From Prochilodus magdalenae (Eukaryota > Chordata > Actinopteri > Characiformes > Prochilodontidae): 64,000 nucleotides of DNA. The notes under the pieces were generated by a model. That model searched no databases, was not told where the DNA came from, and saw nothing but the letters and a program-made list of their open reading frames with translations. Positions 1 through 13,199 of the stretch are shown here, one piece after another. A program made the translations under genes and the position numbers. Location of the stretch: assembly GCA_024036415.1 (NCBI GenBank), contig JAMWET010003388.1, positions 61,001-125,000 on the forward strand, written 5' to 3'. Numbering within the stretch: the first letter of the stretch is position 1; each line of letters starts with the position of its first letter.

Positions 1-1624
1 CACTAGAACCCTCTTGTAATTTCATTAGGTGAAGAATTTTGACGGATTGGAAACCATACATACATGAGGCATGTTATGCTTCTCACAAAGATTCCACATT
101 TACCTATATATATCAATACATGTGCAAAAGTTTGGGTGCACCAAGTTAACACATCCTCTACCTTTCTGTTTTTTTTTTTTATTTATTACTCTTTGTTTAT
201 TTATTTATTTATTTATTTATTTATTTCATTACTTTAATGTGTAACACATCAGGTTAAAAAACAACAACATTAAATGTGGCCCGTGCAAAGTAAACTTTTG
301 CACATTAATATTTGCAGTAAAGTGTTATATTTATGTGCGTGTAAATTATTTTCACATGAAAGTTCAACAGAGCATGTCATTTGACCAGGTCTGTTCAAAC
401 TTAAATTTTTGGGAGGTGTTGTTTTTACTTGTTTGGTAGTGTAAATAAAGTATTCACATAAGAGTGATGTGTAAAGATGAAAATATTGAGTTATACCTAT
501 TATATATAATTACTGAATTATTAGAGATAATAAACACATTCTGCCGAAGCTTCTTTGGCCCACTCCTATAGCTATAACATATACGGTAATGTTATTAATA
601 CAAATAAAAAGTTTCTTTAGGATCAAATATAAGCCAAAGAAGCAGCTGGGATTATTTGTAGTGAATTATTTTCATTGTTTGATGGCCCTGTAAACTGTAC
701 CTGGACTTTGGTCGTGGTGATCCTGGCGTGTGGGGAGAAGAGGCCGGGGACGTTCCTTGCTCTGAGATTTGCGGTGCCTTTATAGCTGAGTCTGATTACT
801 CGTACATTCACTGAGTGGGATGTGTACCTGCACCAGATTAATCTGCTATTATGCACAAATAATTAGAGCAAAGCCACAACGTGACGGAGAGACAGAGCGT
901 GTATGTGCGAAGGAGGGAGAGAGGCCAGCTATGCAACCCTTATCTGTCAGACACACCAGTCAGCAGATCGCCTAAACGAGCGTAAAACGAGCCCTTCAGG
1001 AAATGTCAAACCAAACGGACTCACTGTTTCTGCTAAGCCCACAGTTCCCCTGTTCTTTCCACCAGCCTCTAACTGCAGGGTTACAGCGAAAGCCACGCCG
1101 CTGCCTTGTGCTTGTCAGAAACCCTGGTGTTGTGAGAGTATGTTGTGGTTACCAGTATAATATACTATATGGTCTATATTTAGAAGTAGGAGTCCCTCCC
1201 ATATGGTCACTGAGTGATAAAACGAGCTGAGTTTAAAGTTTCACCGCAGATTTAGTCGTATCAGCGGGAAAGACTGGCTTTGAAGATGCTGGCTGTATGT
1301 TTTTGATGAGTGCGCGCCTCTAAATGACTCATTTCAGAGCTCTTGAATGGCACCAGGCTTTTATTCCACAATGCAGAGGTAGCAGTCGCCTACTGCTCAC
1401 CATTATTACAGCAGCACAAGCTGAACACCATCTCGACTGAAATAGCCAAAAAACATGTAAGTGACCAAATTAACCTCTAATATCAGACTATCGGGGTAAT
1501 ATTCGAAACGAATAACAGATTCCCAAAAAAGAATAGACTTTTTAGTGGATGGTTTACATTTGTTTTAGTTAATTTAGTTTGGAAAAAGGAGCTTGCAATA
1601 TCCCATAATCTCTACACAGGCCAT

Positions 1625-1695
1625 AATAATTTTAATTTTAATTTTAATTTTAATTTTAATTTTAATTTTAATTTTAATTTTAATTTTAATTTTAG
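1625..1695. repeat. (AATTTT)n hexanucleotide microsatellite
   Basis: About 70 bases of near-perfect AATTTT repeats. Confidence 0.97.
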
Positions 1696-2621
1696 AAATG
1701 GCACAAAAAATTCCATTGACTAACATTAAAAGTAACTTTCACCAACTTACAACAAAATTTACATACAGTTCCATTGTCTTACATTCAAAGTAAAGTGTTT
1801 TATTTGTTACAGCTGCAATATTTTAAAATGTTTTAATGAAAATCTTTAACGAACCACATATTAAATAATGCAACATTGAGTCACCCATCATCTTCTGAAA
1901 GCTACCTCAGTGATGTTATAAAATATGTTATTGCAAAAACGTCTGTAGAAAAAGCCCATTGTTTTATTTTTTATATTTTGAGAAAAGCTAACATGAAAAA
2001 TGCCGTAATCTTTGCGCAGGCTGTGATTCATTCATTCCTAAATTTGATTTATTTTTATGTTTATTTGTATATCAGTCCTGTCAGAACAAAACCAGAAGGA
2101 AAAACATACTCTACTTTTAAAGTCAATGTAAACAAACTTCTTCCCTAATATTTTTTCAACCATTAATTTGACCTGTTTATCATAATATGTACACACAATG
2201 TCAAGGGCAGCTGATACTTTTGTTATTTTATATCACTTATTATTTTATGCTTCATTATTTAAGTTCTGTTCTGACGACAGTCCAATAATAAAGTTTAAAT
2301 TATCCTTTTACTAAAGACATTTAACATGCTGTATTTATAAACCTAAAGGTAAAGAAGAGCCGTACTGTTTGCCGAGGCCATATTTAATATTTTTCTATAT
2401 ATATAAATTAATATTTTGAGAACTTTTCAGAACTATTTAACTGTATTTGATGTTCTCCAACATGTAACATTCAGGAAGTAAACAGTAATTGTGAACTGAA
2501 CTGTGTAGACGTGTGTTCTCCATAGGGTTTCCAGGAACAAAGGTGACCTAACATCTGACTGTATGGAGAGAGCCTCCACTAGTGTTTGGAATCACATCTC
2601 ATTTTAATAATTTCTCATGTT

Positions 2622-2666
<45 letters not shown>

Positions 2667-3557
2667 TTGTTATTAATTATTGAGCGTAACTTGAAATCCT
2701 GCAGCTTAAACACCAGAAGGGATGCCAAATGATGAGACTGTGTAAAATGATCACCTCTAAAGCATGGATATGGATAGGAGCTTCACTGGGAAGGTTCTAG
2801 AGCTTTCTCAGGAATCTTCTACAGCACCATCATCTTGGACACTAATAACGTTTGCTTTGATATAACCCTGTTATAACCAGTTAATGGCAGTTGTTATATG
2901 CTGTCCTAATCTCTCCGGACAGCTCAGGAAAGTAGCAGTGGCTTGGTATGATTACAGTAATTATGGTTTTGAGGATTTGTGGTCTCTGGTAGCTGTGACG
3001 ACATGACGCTGTTTATTACTGGACATAAACTCTTATGACCGCTCATAAAGCAGGTGACGTGTTTCTGGCATGTGTTTGGTCAGTGTTGTGTAACTGAGTG
3101 GGAAGGACTTTTTGACACCCAAAAAAATTCTTTATGGAGAGTTCTTTAGAGAACCGGTTCCGTAAATGAAATATGAATGAGCAGAACCGACACCTAACAT
3201 AACGGTGTTAGGTAGAACCCTGAGTCTGCTTTACAGAGCCTTTATATTCCGGATTCTGTTCACTACTGAATAGCAGTCCGGGCAGAAACACTGTTATATC
3301 TGTGCAGGCTGGTTAAGCTGGCATCATGCAAAAGTTTGTGCACCTCTGGTCAAATGACGTGAAGAGTTTTCAAAATCCTAAATGATGTAAATGCGTGTGT
3401 AAGAATTTTGAGAAGTTATAGAACAGAATGACAGGTCATGTATAAAACACATTCTCTGATGAACTCAGGATTAATCTGAATGTTTTGTTGGCCTTTGATG
3501 CTTTTCGGACAGAAATCTTTCAGGTTTGTTGATTTTCTAAGGTATAATACTTTAAGA

Positions 3558-3620
3558 TTATATTATATTATATTATATTATATTATATTATATTATATTA
3601 TATTATATTATATTATATTA
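3558..3620. repeat. (TATTA)n pentanucleotide microsatellite
   Basis: A perfect 5-base period over about 60 bases. It is followed by GATTCAACTTTATTGTCATTG-like sequence that often borders such repeats in fish interspersed elements. Confidence 0.95.
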
Positions 3621-4282
3621 GATTCAACTTTATTGTCATTGTGCAGAGTACAGGTACAGAGCCAATGAAATGCAGTTAGCATCTAACCAGAACTGCAAGT
3701 ACAGTATTATTTACATAAAGAGCCGTAGTAATAAATATATACATATATAAGCATATCTATATACATATATATGAATGTATAAGAGCAGCATTTACAAATG
3801 AATGTTTCAACTGTAAGAGTAGTGCAAGTAGACAGAATGTACACAATGAAAATAACATCTGAGGTAGAGATAATATGAGAACAGTATGTAAACATGTGTA
3901 CAGTATGTAAACATGAGTATACAGTATGTAAACGTGAGTATACAGTAGGCTTGGTGATGAATAAAGTGCATTAACAGTACAGAATGTGCGAGGATGCCAT
4001 AGAGGGAGTGCAATGTAGGTTAAAGTGTCCGTGCAGCGTTCATGAGACACACAGCCTCATGAAAAAAACTGTTCTTAAGTCTGCTGGTGCGGGAGCGGAG
4101 GCTCCTGTAGCGCCTGCCAGATGGGAGGACCATGATTCAGGTGGGAAACGTCCTTGATGATAAGACATTAAGACTTTAGAAATTAGATTTTAAATACAGT
4201 TACTGCTTATTTGAAGAGTTTATTTGCATAATTGGCAAGCAATAACTGTGGACTGTTCCAACATCATGGCACATATATAAAC

Positions 4283-4495
4283 ACATCAATAAATAAATAA
4301 ATAAATAAAATATAATCTAAAAAAATAAATAAAACATTAAATAAAAAATAAATAAAATGAATAAATAAATAAAATAAATAAGATAAATAAAAAATAAATA
4401 AAATAATACAGAAAAAAAAAATACAGATATTTTATAAATAAATACATAAATATTTATTATTAAAGTTATCTTAAAAATAAAAATAAACCATTTAA
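4283..4495. repeat. AAAT/AAATA-rich imperfect microsatellite
   Basis: Interrupted AAAT and AAATA repeats, about 200 bases, strongly A-rich on the + strand. Confidence 0.9.
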
Positions 4496-4508
4496 GTAGG
4501 GCTAAAAT

Positions 4509-4830
4509 ATGGCTTTGCATATGTCACTGCTGTGGTTACCAAACCATGTATTTCCTTTTTTTTGGGTAATTTTTCAGGTTTTGACAAAATTTGAAAGTGT
4601 CTATTGTCCTTGGCGTTGTGTCCAAATTTCATGTTGAATGGACCAAAAAAAAATGGCCCAAAATGACTTGTAAAAAAGTCCGGTTCCATTGACTTACATG
4701 AAAAGTACCGTGTGTTTTTCCCTTCTCCTGTAAAGTTGACCATTTTAGCGAAACAAGCCTTCGTTCAGATGGCAGTGATGTGCCAGTGTATTGGTTTTGG
4801 TGATGTCTGAATAATCATCAGTTCGATATG
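4509..4830. repeat. Dispersed repeat family A, copy 1
   Basis: It shares the order CCATTGACTTACAT...CTCCTGTAAAGTT..CCATTT..GCGA.ACAAG with copies at about 6225-6545 and, diverged, at 61690-61830 and 61985-62215; a short piece occurs at 26800-26850. No coding potential or clear termini were seen, so the class is unknown. Confidence 0.65.
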
Positions 4831-5029
4831 AGTCGTCGATATGGCTTCCTTAAATATGGATGACTAACAGAGCTGTTCATATCGTTTGGGCCTGTTGGTA
4901 AAACACTACTGCTTTGCAGAGCAGAAGTTCATGAGATGTGACTCTTACGCTTCATAACTCCTTGCTAAAAATGAAACCTATACAATACGCTTCACTTGCT
5001 CCCTCTTCATAATCCCCCCTCCACCTTTC

Positions 5030-5330
5030 TGACGGGGGAAAACAGTCCGGTTATTGGGTTAACTTTTCGGCCCCCCTGCCCACCCACCCGGCCGAGCAGG
5101 TCGCATAAAGAAAGCTGCTAGGCAACTGAGCTAACCTTTTGAGGGAATTAAGCGGGGCCGCCGCGACCCTTTGTTAGCTCACATGACACGCTAGGAGTGG
5201 GCGTTCAATCCTGACTTTTCTGTCTGTTCTGCTGCCTGGAGAGCAGGCTGGAAACTGCCGCTGCGCAAACATGTACAGTCCATTCACGGCCCCGGGTAAA
5301 TATATCTGCTTGCTGAAGGATGACAGAAAG
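5030..5330. other. CpG-containing, GC-rich segment of unknown role
   Basis: CGGCCCCCCTGCC, CCCGGCCGAGCAGG and GGGGCCGCCGCGACC stand out from the AT-rich surroundings. It could be a distal promoter, a 5' non-coding exon of dgka, or a conserved non-coding element. No splice donor is compelling. Confidence 0.3.
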
Positions 5331-5656
5331 GAAACGGCTACCTTGATGTTGAGTCAAACAAACAAACTGTCCTCTAATGAACGTCACACTGCTCAGGGGA
5401 CAGCTGCTGAACTCCAGATTGCCTGTTGTTGCTTTTCAATTAAGTGAGAGAAATTAGCGGTAGTTAGCATAAAGCAGCTGCTGGCTTTGTACATATGCTC
5501 CTGTAAACTTTGGTACATAGCTGACTACTAGATGCATCACAGTCACCCACCACTGGCAGTGCAGAATCCAGCTGGTGTAATGCAACTTTATTGTATATAT
5601 ACATAGCAAAATATCGATCTATTTATAGACCTATAAACATGTGAACTCTAAATATA

Positions 5657-6186
5657 CAGGGGTTGGACAATGAAACTGAAACACCTGGTTTTAGACCACA
5701 ATCATTTATTAGTATGGTGTAGGGCCTCCTTTTGCGGCCAATACAGCGTCAGTTGGTCTTGGGAATGACATATACTGCGTCCTGCACAGTGGTCAGAGGG
5801 ATTTTAAGCCATTCTTCTTGCAGGATAGTGGCCAGGTCACTACGTGATGCTGGTGGAGGTTCGTCCTTCTTGGTGGTATGCTGACATTACCCTGGATATC
5901 GTGGCTCTTGATACATCACAAAGACTTGCTGTCTTGGTCACAGATGCGCCAGCAAGACGTGCACCAACAGTCTGTCCTCTTTTGAACTCTGGTATGTCCC
6001 ATAATGCTGTGGGCATTGCAGTATTTTGAGCAGAACTGTGCTCTTTCCTGCTAACTGAACCTCCACACTCTGCTCTTACTGGTGCAATGTGCAATTAATG
6101 AAGATTGGCCACCAGGCTGGTCCAATTTAGCCATGAAACCTCCCACACTAAAATGACAGGTGTTTAGTTTCATTGTCCAACCCCTG
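5657..6186 (-). mobile_element. Tc1/mariner-like deletion derivative, copy 1
   Basis: The 530-base element has terminal inverted repeats starting CAGGGGTTGGACAATGAAAC and is flanked by TA (5655-5656 and 6187-6188), the Tc1 target duplication. On the minus strand it encodes a short transposase N-terminus with the helix-turn-helix signature EFKRGQTVGARLAGASVTKT, then jumps to C-terminal transposase sequence. The catalytic core is deleted, so it cannot encode its own transposase. Copies 2 and 3 are at 10379 and 60102. Confidence 0.93.
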
Positions 6187-6224
6187 TATATACATCAACA
6201 AATCCTCACTGTCCATAGAAAAAC

Positions 6225-6545
6225 AAAGCATCTCCAAAAGGCCGGCTTCACAGGACAGGACCAAAGGAAAAGGGCCGATTTGGAAAACCGTCTGGTTCCA
6301 TAGACTTACATTAAAACCAGAGAGTGTTTTTCTCTTCTCCTGTAAAGTTCACCATTTCGGCGATACAAGGGCTTGTTCTGTCCGCAGGGATATGCCGGTG
6401 TGTTGTTTTTCCTGATGTCTGAATAATAATTAGCCTAAGCCTAATTCAACTTTAATGTAAGTCTATGGAGCCAGACTTTTTTGGGCTGTTTCTATTGGTC
6501 CATTCATCAGGAAACATATCACACTCTGCAGACAGCAGCTGCTGT
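6225..6545. repeat. Dispersed repeat family A, copy 2
   Basis: It carries the same GTTCCATAGACTTACATTAA and CTCCTGTAAAGTTCACCATT blocks as the copy at 4509, directly after Tc1 copy 1. Confidence 0.65.
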
Positions 6546-6627
6546 GTTCAGATGAAGTGGATTTCGATATTTATTCACCATATAGCAATTTTGCAGTGTA
6601 TATGCACAGATCTCAGATATGCATTTC

Positions 6628-7055
6628 ATTCATTCATCTTCTAATCTGCTTATCGTTCTGGGTGGTGGCGGATGCTGGAGCCTATCCCAGCACTTATTGG
6701 GTCAAAGTTCGACTTGTCACTGACGTTGACCCGCCGCCATGAAATCCTGCCACGACACCGCTTTGGTGACAGTGACGTAAGGACAGTCGTCATAGCGGTC
6801 TGTGTGCATGTAGTCCTGCGTGGTCCTGCCGTCTGCCAATGGTGCTGGCACTAACAGGATGACTCATGGAGGACACCACTGCTCACTGACCATCTGCAGT
6901 AGTGGCTGTTGGGTCAGTCAGGTACAGCGATAAGGCCCGTCCTTGCTTACGTCACATGAGCGGCCTAGCACGAAACCTGCCACACGTCTCATGATGTCAA
7001 ACCTAGCTAGTTTCATTCCTGCAGGGTGCATCTATTTGTGCAGCTACTCTGCTGG
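6628..7055. repeat. Dispersed repeat fragments (fish-type and Tc1-like end)
   Basis: 6628-6705 contains CTGGAGCCTATCCCAGC, part of a very common fish interspersed repeat. 6760-7055 matches the right-hand part of the Tc1-like element at 38200-38480 (TGCCAATGGTGCTG, CAGTCAGGTACAGCGATAAG, TTTCATTCCTG). Both are fragments. Confidence 0.65.
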
Positions 7056-7893
7056 CGGTGAGTGGAGCTGTGCTAAGGAACCCTTGATATTATTGATTAG
7101 GTGACACTGATGCGTGTCTGACTCCTGGCGACCATATGGATGATTTGAAATTTGATCAGTCCTGTCTTTTGTTTGGGTCTTCACGGTTCTGAATGGCTGG
7201 TACCTCTCTGGCTAGTGTCCATCCGTCCTATTGCCGGTCGTCCTTGAAGAAGACTCCTTGTTGTTAGAATGTAGGTGCTCCGAAACTGTTGGCAGAGTGT
7301 GTACGTTAATCTTGGAGTATTTATAGTATGGCTTCGTGTCTGAAGGGCCAAGTTCAGCCACTGAAGCTACGTAAATAATACGAGGCAGGAGACGAAGCCA
7401 TCAACACTGTGCTTAAGTGGGTCACCCATTTGAACGGCAATTAGTTCCCAGCAGCTTCTTTGGGAGTTCCCTGGAGGAATGGATAGGAAGTGAAGTGAGT
7501 CTTTATCTCTGCATCGTTCTGCTGCGCGTCCCTGGACGGCTACGAGGGCCAGAAGCCCTTTATCATCGCTAGACTGATCTATTTCCCATCGCAGATGAGA
7601 CCCAGACGAACGCACACGTGTTTAGTTTATTGCTCACTGTGTTCGGATGTGCCCATCTGGCCTGAGGGAAGATATCCTTGTGCTCCATGCAAACAGTACA
7701 GCCTTCGCCCGGAGTGAGTCTTCCTAGCTGACAGTCAAACATACTTTGACTTACACGCTCTTAGACACGGTCACTAACATGACACGACTTTACCATTCAG
7801 ATACAGAACCACACACTGGTGGACGTACCCAAACCATGTAGTTGAGTTAAAGTAGAGCCCCAAGGTAAAATCCTCCTCTAGTGTCAGTAGAGG
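7056..7893. other. Non-coding stretch, no gene recognised
   Basis: 7090-7140 contains GTCTGACTCCTGGCGACCA, which looks repeat-derived. Nothing else was identified; ORFs are short and lack similarity. Confidence 0.4.
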
Positions 7894-9485
7894 TACACTT
7901 ACTGAGCTACTGTACACCAACACACTACTTACAGCACACTAACACATTACACTTACTGAGTTACTGTACACCGACACACTACTTACAGCACACTAACACA
8001 TTACACTTACTGAGTTACTGTACACCAACACGCTACTTACAGCACACTAACGCATTACACTTACTGAGTTACTGTACACCAACACACTACTTACAGTACA
8101 CTAACACATTACACTTACTGAGTTACCGTACACCAACACACTACTTACAGTACACTAACACATTACACTTACTGAGTTACCGTACACCAACACACTACTT
8201 ACAGCACACTAACGCATTACACTTACTGAGTTACTGTACACCAACACGCTACTTACAGCACACTAACGCATTACACTTACTGAGTTACTGTACACCAACA
8301 CACTACTTACAGTACACTAACGCATTACACTTACTGAGTTACTGTACACCAACACACTACTTACAGCACACTAACGCATTACACTTACTGAGTTACCGTA
8401 CACCAACACGCTACTTACAATACACTAACACACTACACTTACTGAGTTACCGTACACCGACACACTACTTACAGTACACTAACACATTACACTTACTGAG
8501 TTACCGTACACCAACACACTACTTACAGTACACTAACGCATTACACTTACTGAGTTACTGTACACAACACACTACTTACAGTACACTAACACATTACACT
8601 TACTGAGTTACTGTACACCCACACACCACTTACAGTACACTAACGCATTACACTTACTGAGTTACTGTACACAACACACTACTTACAGTACACTAACACA
8701 TTACACTTACTGAGTTACTGTACACCAACACACTACTTACAGTACACTAACGCATTACACTTACTGAGTTACTGTACACAACACACTACTTACAGTACAC
8801 TAACACATTACACTTACTGAGTTTACTGTACCACCCACACATCTGTAACACTTACAGTACACTAACCCATTACACTTACTGAGTTACTGTACACCAAACA
8901 CACTACTTACAGTACACTAACGCAATTACACTTACTGAGTTTACTGTACACCAACACACTACTTACAGTACACTAACGCATTACACTTACTGAGTTACTG
9001 TACACCAACACACTACTTACAGTACACTAACACACTACACTTACTGAGTTACTGTACACCAACACGCTACTTACAGTACACTAACACATTACACTTACTG
9101 AGTTACTGTACACCAACACACTACTTACAGTACACTAACACACTACACTTACTGAGTTACTGTACACCAACACACTACTTACAGTACACTAACACATTAC
9201 ACTTACTGAGTTACTGTACACCAACACACTACTTACAGTACACTAACGAAAACACAATTACACTTACTGTACACTACTGCATTACCACCAACACACATTA
9301 CTTACAGTACCCTGATTACTGAAACACTACTTACAGTACACTAACACATTACACTTACTGAGTTACTGTACACCAACACGCTACTTACAGTACACTAACA
9401 CATTACACTTACTGAGTTACTGTACACCAACACACTACTTACAGTACACTAACACATTACACTTACTGAGTTACTGTACACTAAC
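7894..9485. repeat. 54-bp minisatellite, about 29 copies
   Basis: The unit contains CACTTACTGAGTTACTG, TACACCAACACACTAC and TTACAGTACACTAACAC. Copies differ by few substitutions (C/T, G/A). Because 54 is a multiple of three, one frame stays open (7881-8606) and encodes an 18-residue repeat that is not a protein gene. Units around 8820-8950 and 9240-9330 are disturbed by insertions and deletions. Confidence 0.97.
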
Positions 9486-10378
9486 TATAGGGAGCTGTAT
9501 TGTATGTTTATTACTGTATTTATATTACAAGATGTTGTATATCAGAATGTTTGGGCGAGCTCGCTACACTGAGGCACTATAAAGCAAGGCTGTTGTTTAG
9601 TGTTGAGCTGCTGAGACCCCAGCTCGAACGTGTCAGACCATGCTTTTCTAAAATCTCACACTCTGCACGTGTATAACGCTGGAAACTCAGATGCACTGAA
9701 AATAGAAACATGAACGTTTAACAGTTAACATGTGACCATGAACACTTTCAGCCAAACGTACTCCGCACTGTAACAGCCATGTGTCACTCATAGCCATATA
9801 CGCTCAGGTACTGTAAAGAAGACTCTCAAAATTCTGTAAACTAAATCTGATTCGATTACCGTATGGGCGGGACAATACAGGACCTGCCATTTTCGGTGAA
9901 CTGAGAATTTTCAGGGTTACCTTTGAAGCCCATATAACAACCACGGTTAAACCACGTATTAATTTGTTTACATGTTTACATTATCAACATGGTTAAATAT
10001 TCAATAGAATGTATCATTCTGTTTTTATACGCAAAAAATATTTAAACCATTAAACAAAAAAACTTTGGAAGAGTGGAGCTACCTTACCAATACTGCCCAG
10101 GTAGAAATGATATTTTAATGTACTAGAAATGTACTTTAATATCAGCAAGTTTCAAGGATGTTATTGTTTCATGGGCGAAATACAAGTGGAATGTACAGAT
10201 ATGAGAAATGTAATAATTTTCAAGATATGTTTTACTTCAGTGTACTTAATATTAGTATACTAATTTGCACTCCCAGGCAAAAATGAAGTATATTTTAATG
10301 TACTAGAAATGTACCTTAAGTGTATGTACTTAAGTGGTGTCTTAAAATAGTACAAGTAAGTACAGTTACTTCTACTTA
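9486..10378. other. Non-coding stretch with a repeat bordering Tc1 copy 2
   Basis: 10090-10380 has repeated TATTTTAATGTACTAGAAATG blocks and GTACTTAA-rich sequence, continued at 10912-11040 (TACTAAGTA, TATACTTAA). The Tc1 copy is therefore inserted into an older repeat. No gene is seen. Confidence 0.5.
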
Positions 10379-10909
10379 CAGGGGTTAGACAATGAAACTG
10401 AAACACCTGGTTTTAGACCACAGTCATTTATTAGTATGGTGTAGGGCCTCCTTTTGCGGCCAATACAGCATCAGTTGGTCTTGGGAATGACATATACTGC
10501 GTCCTGCACAGTGGTCATAAGGGAGTTTTAAGCCATTCTTCTTTGCAGGACATCCCAGTGGCCAGGTACCAGAGCTACGGGTTAGATGCTGATGGAGGTT
10601 CGTCCTTTCTTGGTGGTATGCTGACGATTACCCTGGATACCGTGGCTCTTGTGATGTACATCACAAAGACTGCTGTCTTGGTCACAGATGCTCCAGCAAG
10701 ACGTGCATCCAACAAATCTGTCCTCTTTTGAACCTCTGCACATATGTCACCCATAATGCTGTGTGCATTGCAGTATTTTGAGCAGAACTGTGCTCTTACC
10801 TGCTAACTGAACCTTCACACTCTGCTCTTACTGGTGCAATGTGCAGTTAATGAAGATTGGCCACCAGGCTGGTCCAATTTAGCCATGAGACCTCCCACAC
10901 TAACCCCTG
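10379..10909 (-). mobile_element. Tc1/mariner-like deletion derivative, copy 2
   Basis: Same family as 5657-6186. The left end is CAGGGGTTAGACAATG with a TA flank, but the right terminal repeat is shortened: about 27 bases are missing before AACCCCTG. Several indels break the remnant transposase frame, so this is the most decayed of the three copies. Confidence 0.92.
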
Positions 10910-10911
10910 TA

Positions 10912-11874
10912 TGTATATGTTTAATAGCACTAATGATATGGTTTAGTGTACTAAGTACGTATGGAGTATATTGAAAACAGCATACTTTCAGTACATTAAT
11001 TATTATGAGAGTATGGAAGTATACTAAGTATACTTAAATTCAGTTTAAGTCAGTGGACTTCTTTTTCTCCTGGGTGCTACTGCATGTATCACAGGATGCT
11101 TGTTCTGATGTTTCTCTAGTTTCAATGAACACGGTTTCAGTTTCAGGTGGCAGTTCCCAGATACCGTTACAGCAAACTGCTGTTTTCATATCTCAGCTAT
11201 TGTTTATATACCGTACCGTCGGTAAGCAAGAAGTTTAACATGCACTGATCAAATGATCTGTCTGAAACATACATGATGAGTTACGTTTGCATGCTCTTAG
11301 ACATCATCGTCACTAACCGGATGAACCTTCTCCGTTCGTGGTCAGTAAATATGTTTATATGCTGTAGGGTCGTATGCAAGAATGTCGAAATCCACTGACC
11401 GTATGACATGTTTAACACATCCGTGATAAGCTACCACTTTCGAGAACGCACTTGAATACGCAGATTAGTTATTAAATGTGCTGTAATGTTAAGTTTGTGC
11501 GTAAAAGTGTTACCTTTAATGATACCACATCACAGTGTTCTGATCTCGCTTCATCAGTACTAGCTACGATCTCTCAGCCCGCAGATTGCAAAGCGACAGT
11601 GTCGGCCTCAACATCATGATATCTCGTGTTATCTCTCATCAACAAAACCTTCTAAACCTCAGATGGAACATAGCAGGCCTTTCTCTGCATGTTCAAACCA
11701 AATCAGTTCGCTGAGCGGTTAAGGATCGAGGTGATTTGATCGTTTCTGTGACGACTTTATTATTTGCTGTTTGCTCACAGGTTCCAGAATTCAGCCCTGC
11801 CCTGAGGCAGATCAGAACGGTATTGTTGTGCTTTTAAAGGATGAGTGTTGTTTGGTGTATGTTCAGATGATTTT
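10912..11874. other. Non-coding stretch, no gene recognised
   Basis: Unique-looking sequence with no exon similarity and no repeat recognised past 11040. Confidence 0.4.
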
Positions 11875-12975
11875 GGGCAAGGCAAAGCAAGGTGAGGTGA
11901 GCTAAGGCAAGGCAAGGCAAGGCAAAGCAAAGCAAGGCAAGGCAAGGCAAGGCAAGGCAAGACATGGCAAGACATGGCATGGCATGGCAAGACATACAAG
12001 GCAAGGCAAGGCAAGACATGGCAAGACATGGCATGGCATGGCAAGACATACAAGGCAGGGCAAGGCAAGGCAAGACATGGCATGGCATGGCAAGACATAC
12101 AAGGCAGGGCAAGGCAAAGCAAAGCAAGGCAAGGCAAGACATGTCAAGGCAAGACATGGCAAGACATAGCATGGCATGGCATGGCAAGACATACAAGGCA
12201 GGGCAAGGCAAAGCAAAGCAAGGCAGGGCAAGGCAAGGCAAGACATGGCAAGACATAGCATGGCATGGCATGGCAAGACATACAAGGCAGGGCAAGGCAA
12301 GGCAAGGCAAGGCAAGACATGGCATGGCATGGCATGGCAAGACATACAAGGCAGGGCAAGGCAAGGCAAGGCAAGACATGGCATGGCAAGACATACAAGG
12401 CAGGGCAAGGCAAGGCAAGACATGGCAAGACATAGCATGGCAGGGCAAGGCAAAGCAAAGCAAGGCAGGGCAAGGCAGGGCAAGGCAAGGCAAGGCAAGG
12501 CAAGGCAAGGCAAGGCAAGGCAAGGCAAGACATGGCATGGCATGGCATGGCAAGACATACAAGGCAAAGCAAGGAAAGGCAAGGCAAGACATGCTAGGCT
12601 AGGCTAGGCAAGGCAAGGCAAGGCAAGGCAAGACAAGACAAGACATAGAAGGCAAGACATAGAAGGCAAGACAAGGCTAGGCTAGGCTAGGCAAGGCAAG
12701 GCAAGACAAGACAAGACAAGACATAGAAGGTAAGACAAGGCTAGGCTAGGCAAGGCAAGGCAGGGCAAGGCAAAGCAAGGCAAGGCAAGGCAAGGCAAGG
12801 CAAGGCAAGGCAAGACAAGGCAAGACATATGAGGCAAGGCAATGCAAGGCTAGGGAAGACAAGGCTAGGCTAGGCTAGGCTAGGCAGGACAAGACAAGAC
12901 AAGACAAGACAAGACAAGACAAGACAAGACATATGAGGCAAAGCAAGGCAAGGCAATACATGGCAGGGCAATCCA
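11875..12975. repeat. (GGCAA)n pentanucleotide satellite, about 1.1 kb
   Basis: GGCAA units are mixed with GGCAT, GACAT, AAGCA and TAGGC variants, and a longer block (GACATACAAGGCAGGGCAAG) recurs, so the array has higher-order structure. All six frames are open for long stretches because the period is five bases. No protein is implied. Confidence 0.97.
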
Positions 12976-13199
12976 AAGCTGAATCACATTATTATGACCG
13001 CCAGCTAATATCCAGAGTACCTGCTGTGTGCACCATGGACAGCAGCACTGTTTGTCACCCAGAGAATGTCACAACAACGTGACTTCCTGTCTTGGTCTCA
13101 GTTCTGGCCACTTCTGGTCCTGACTCGGACTCTCCTCTGGTGGTCTTGACTACAACACTAATGAGAGTTTTAGGAACGGACAGGTTCAGACGTGTATCA

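Larger units (their letters stand above)
1..4508. other. AT-rich upstream DNA, no gene recognised
   Basis: No exon with family similarity or splice support was found. Short ORFs here are chance. The segment holds simple repeats: TTTA at about 193-226, an AAT run at 2624-2664, and a small 19-bp tandem with CAGTATGTAAAC at 3885-3950. A moderately CpG-containing stretch at 880-1110 has no other promoter feature. Confidence 0.6.

Noticed and set aside
7881..8606. 241-codon frame with an 18-residue repeat
   Set aside because: A 54-bp minisatellite keeps any open frame open; there is no unique sequence, signal or splice support.
11834..12607. Long overlapping frames on both strands (LALPC and KARQG repeats)
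   Set aside because: By-product of the GGCAA pentamer, open in several frames at once.
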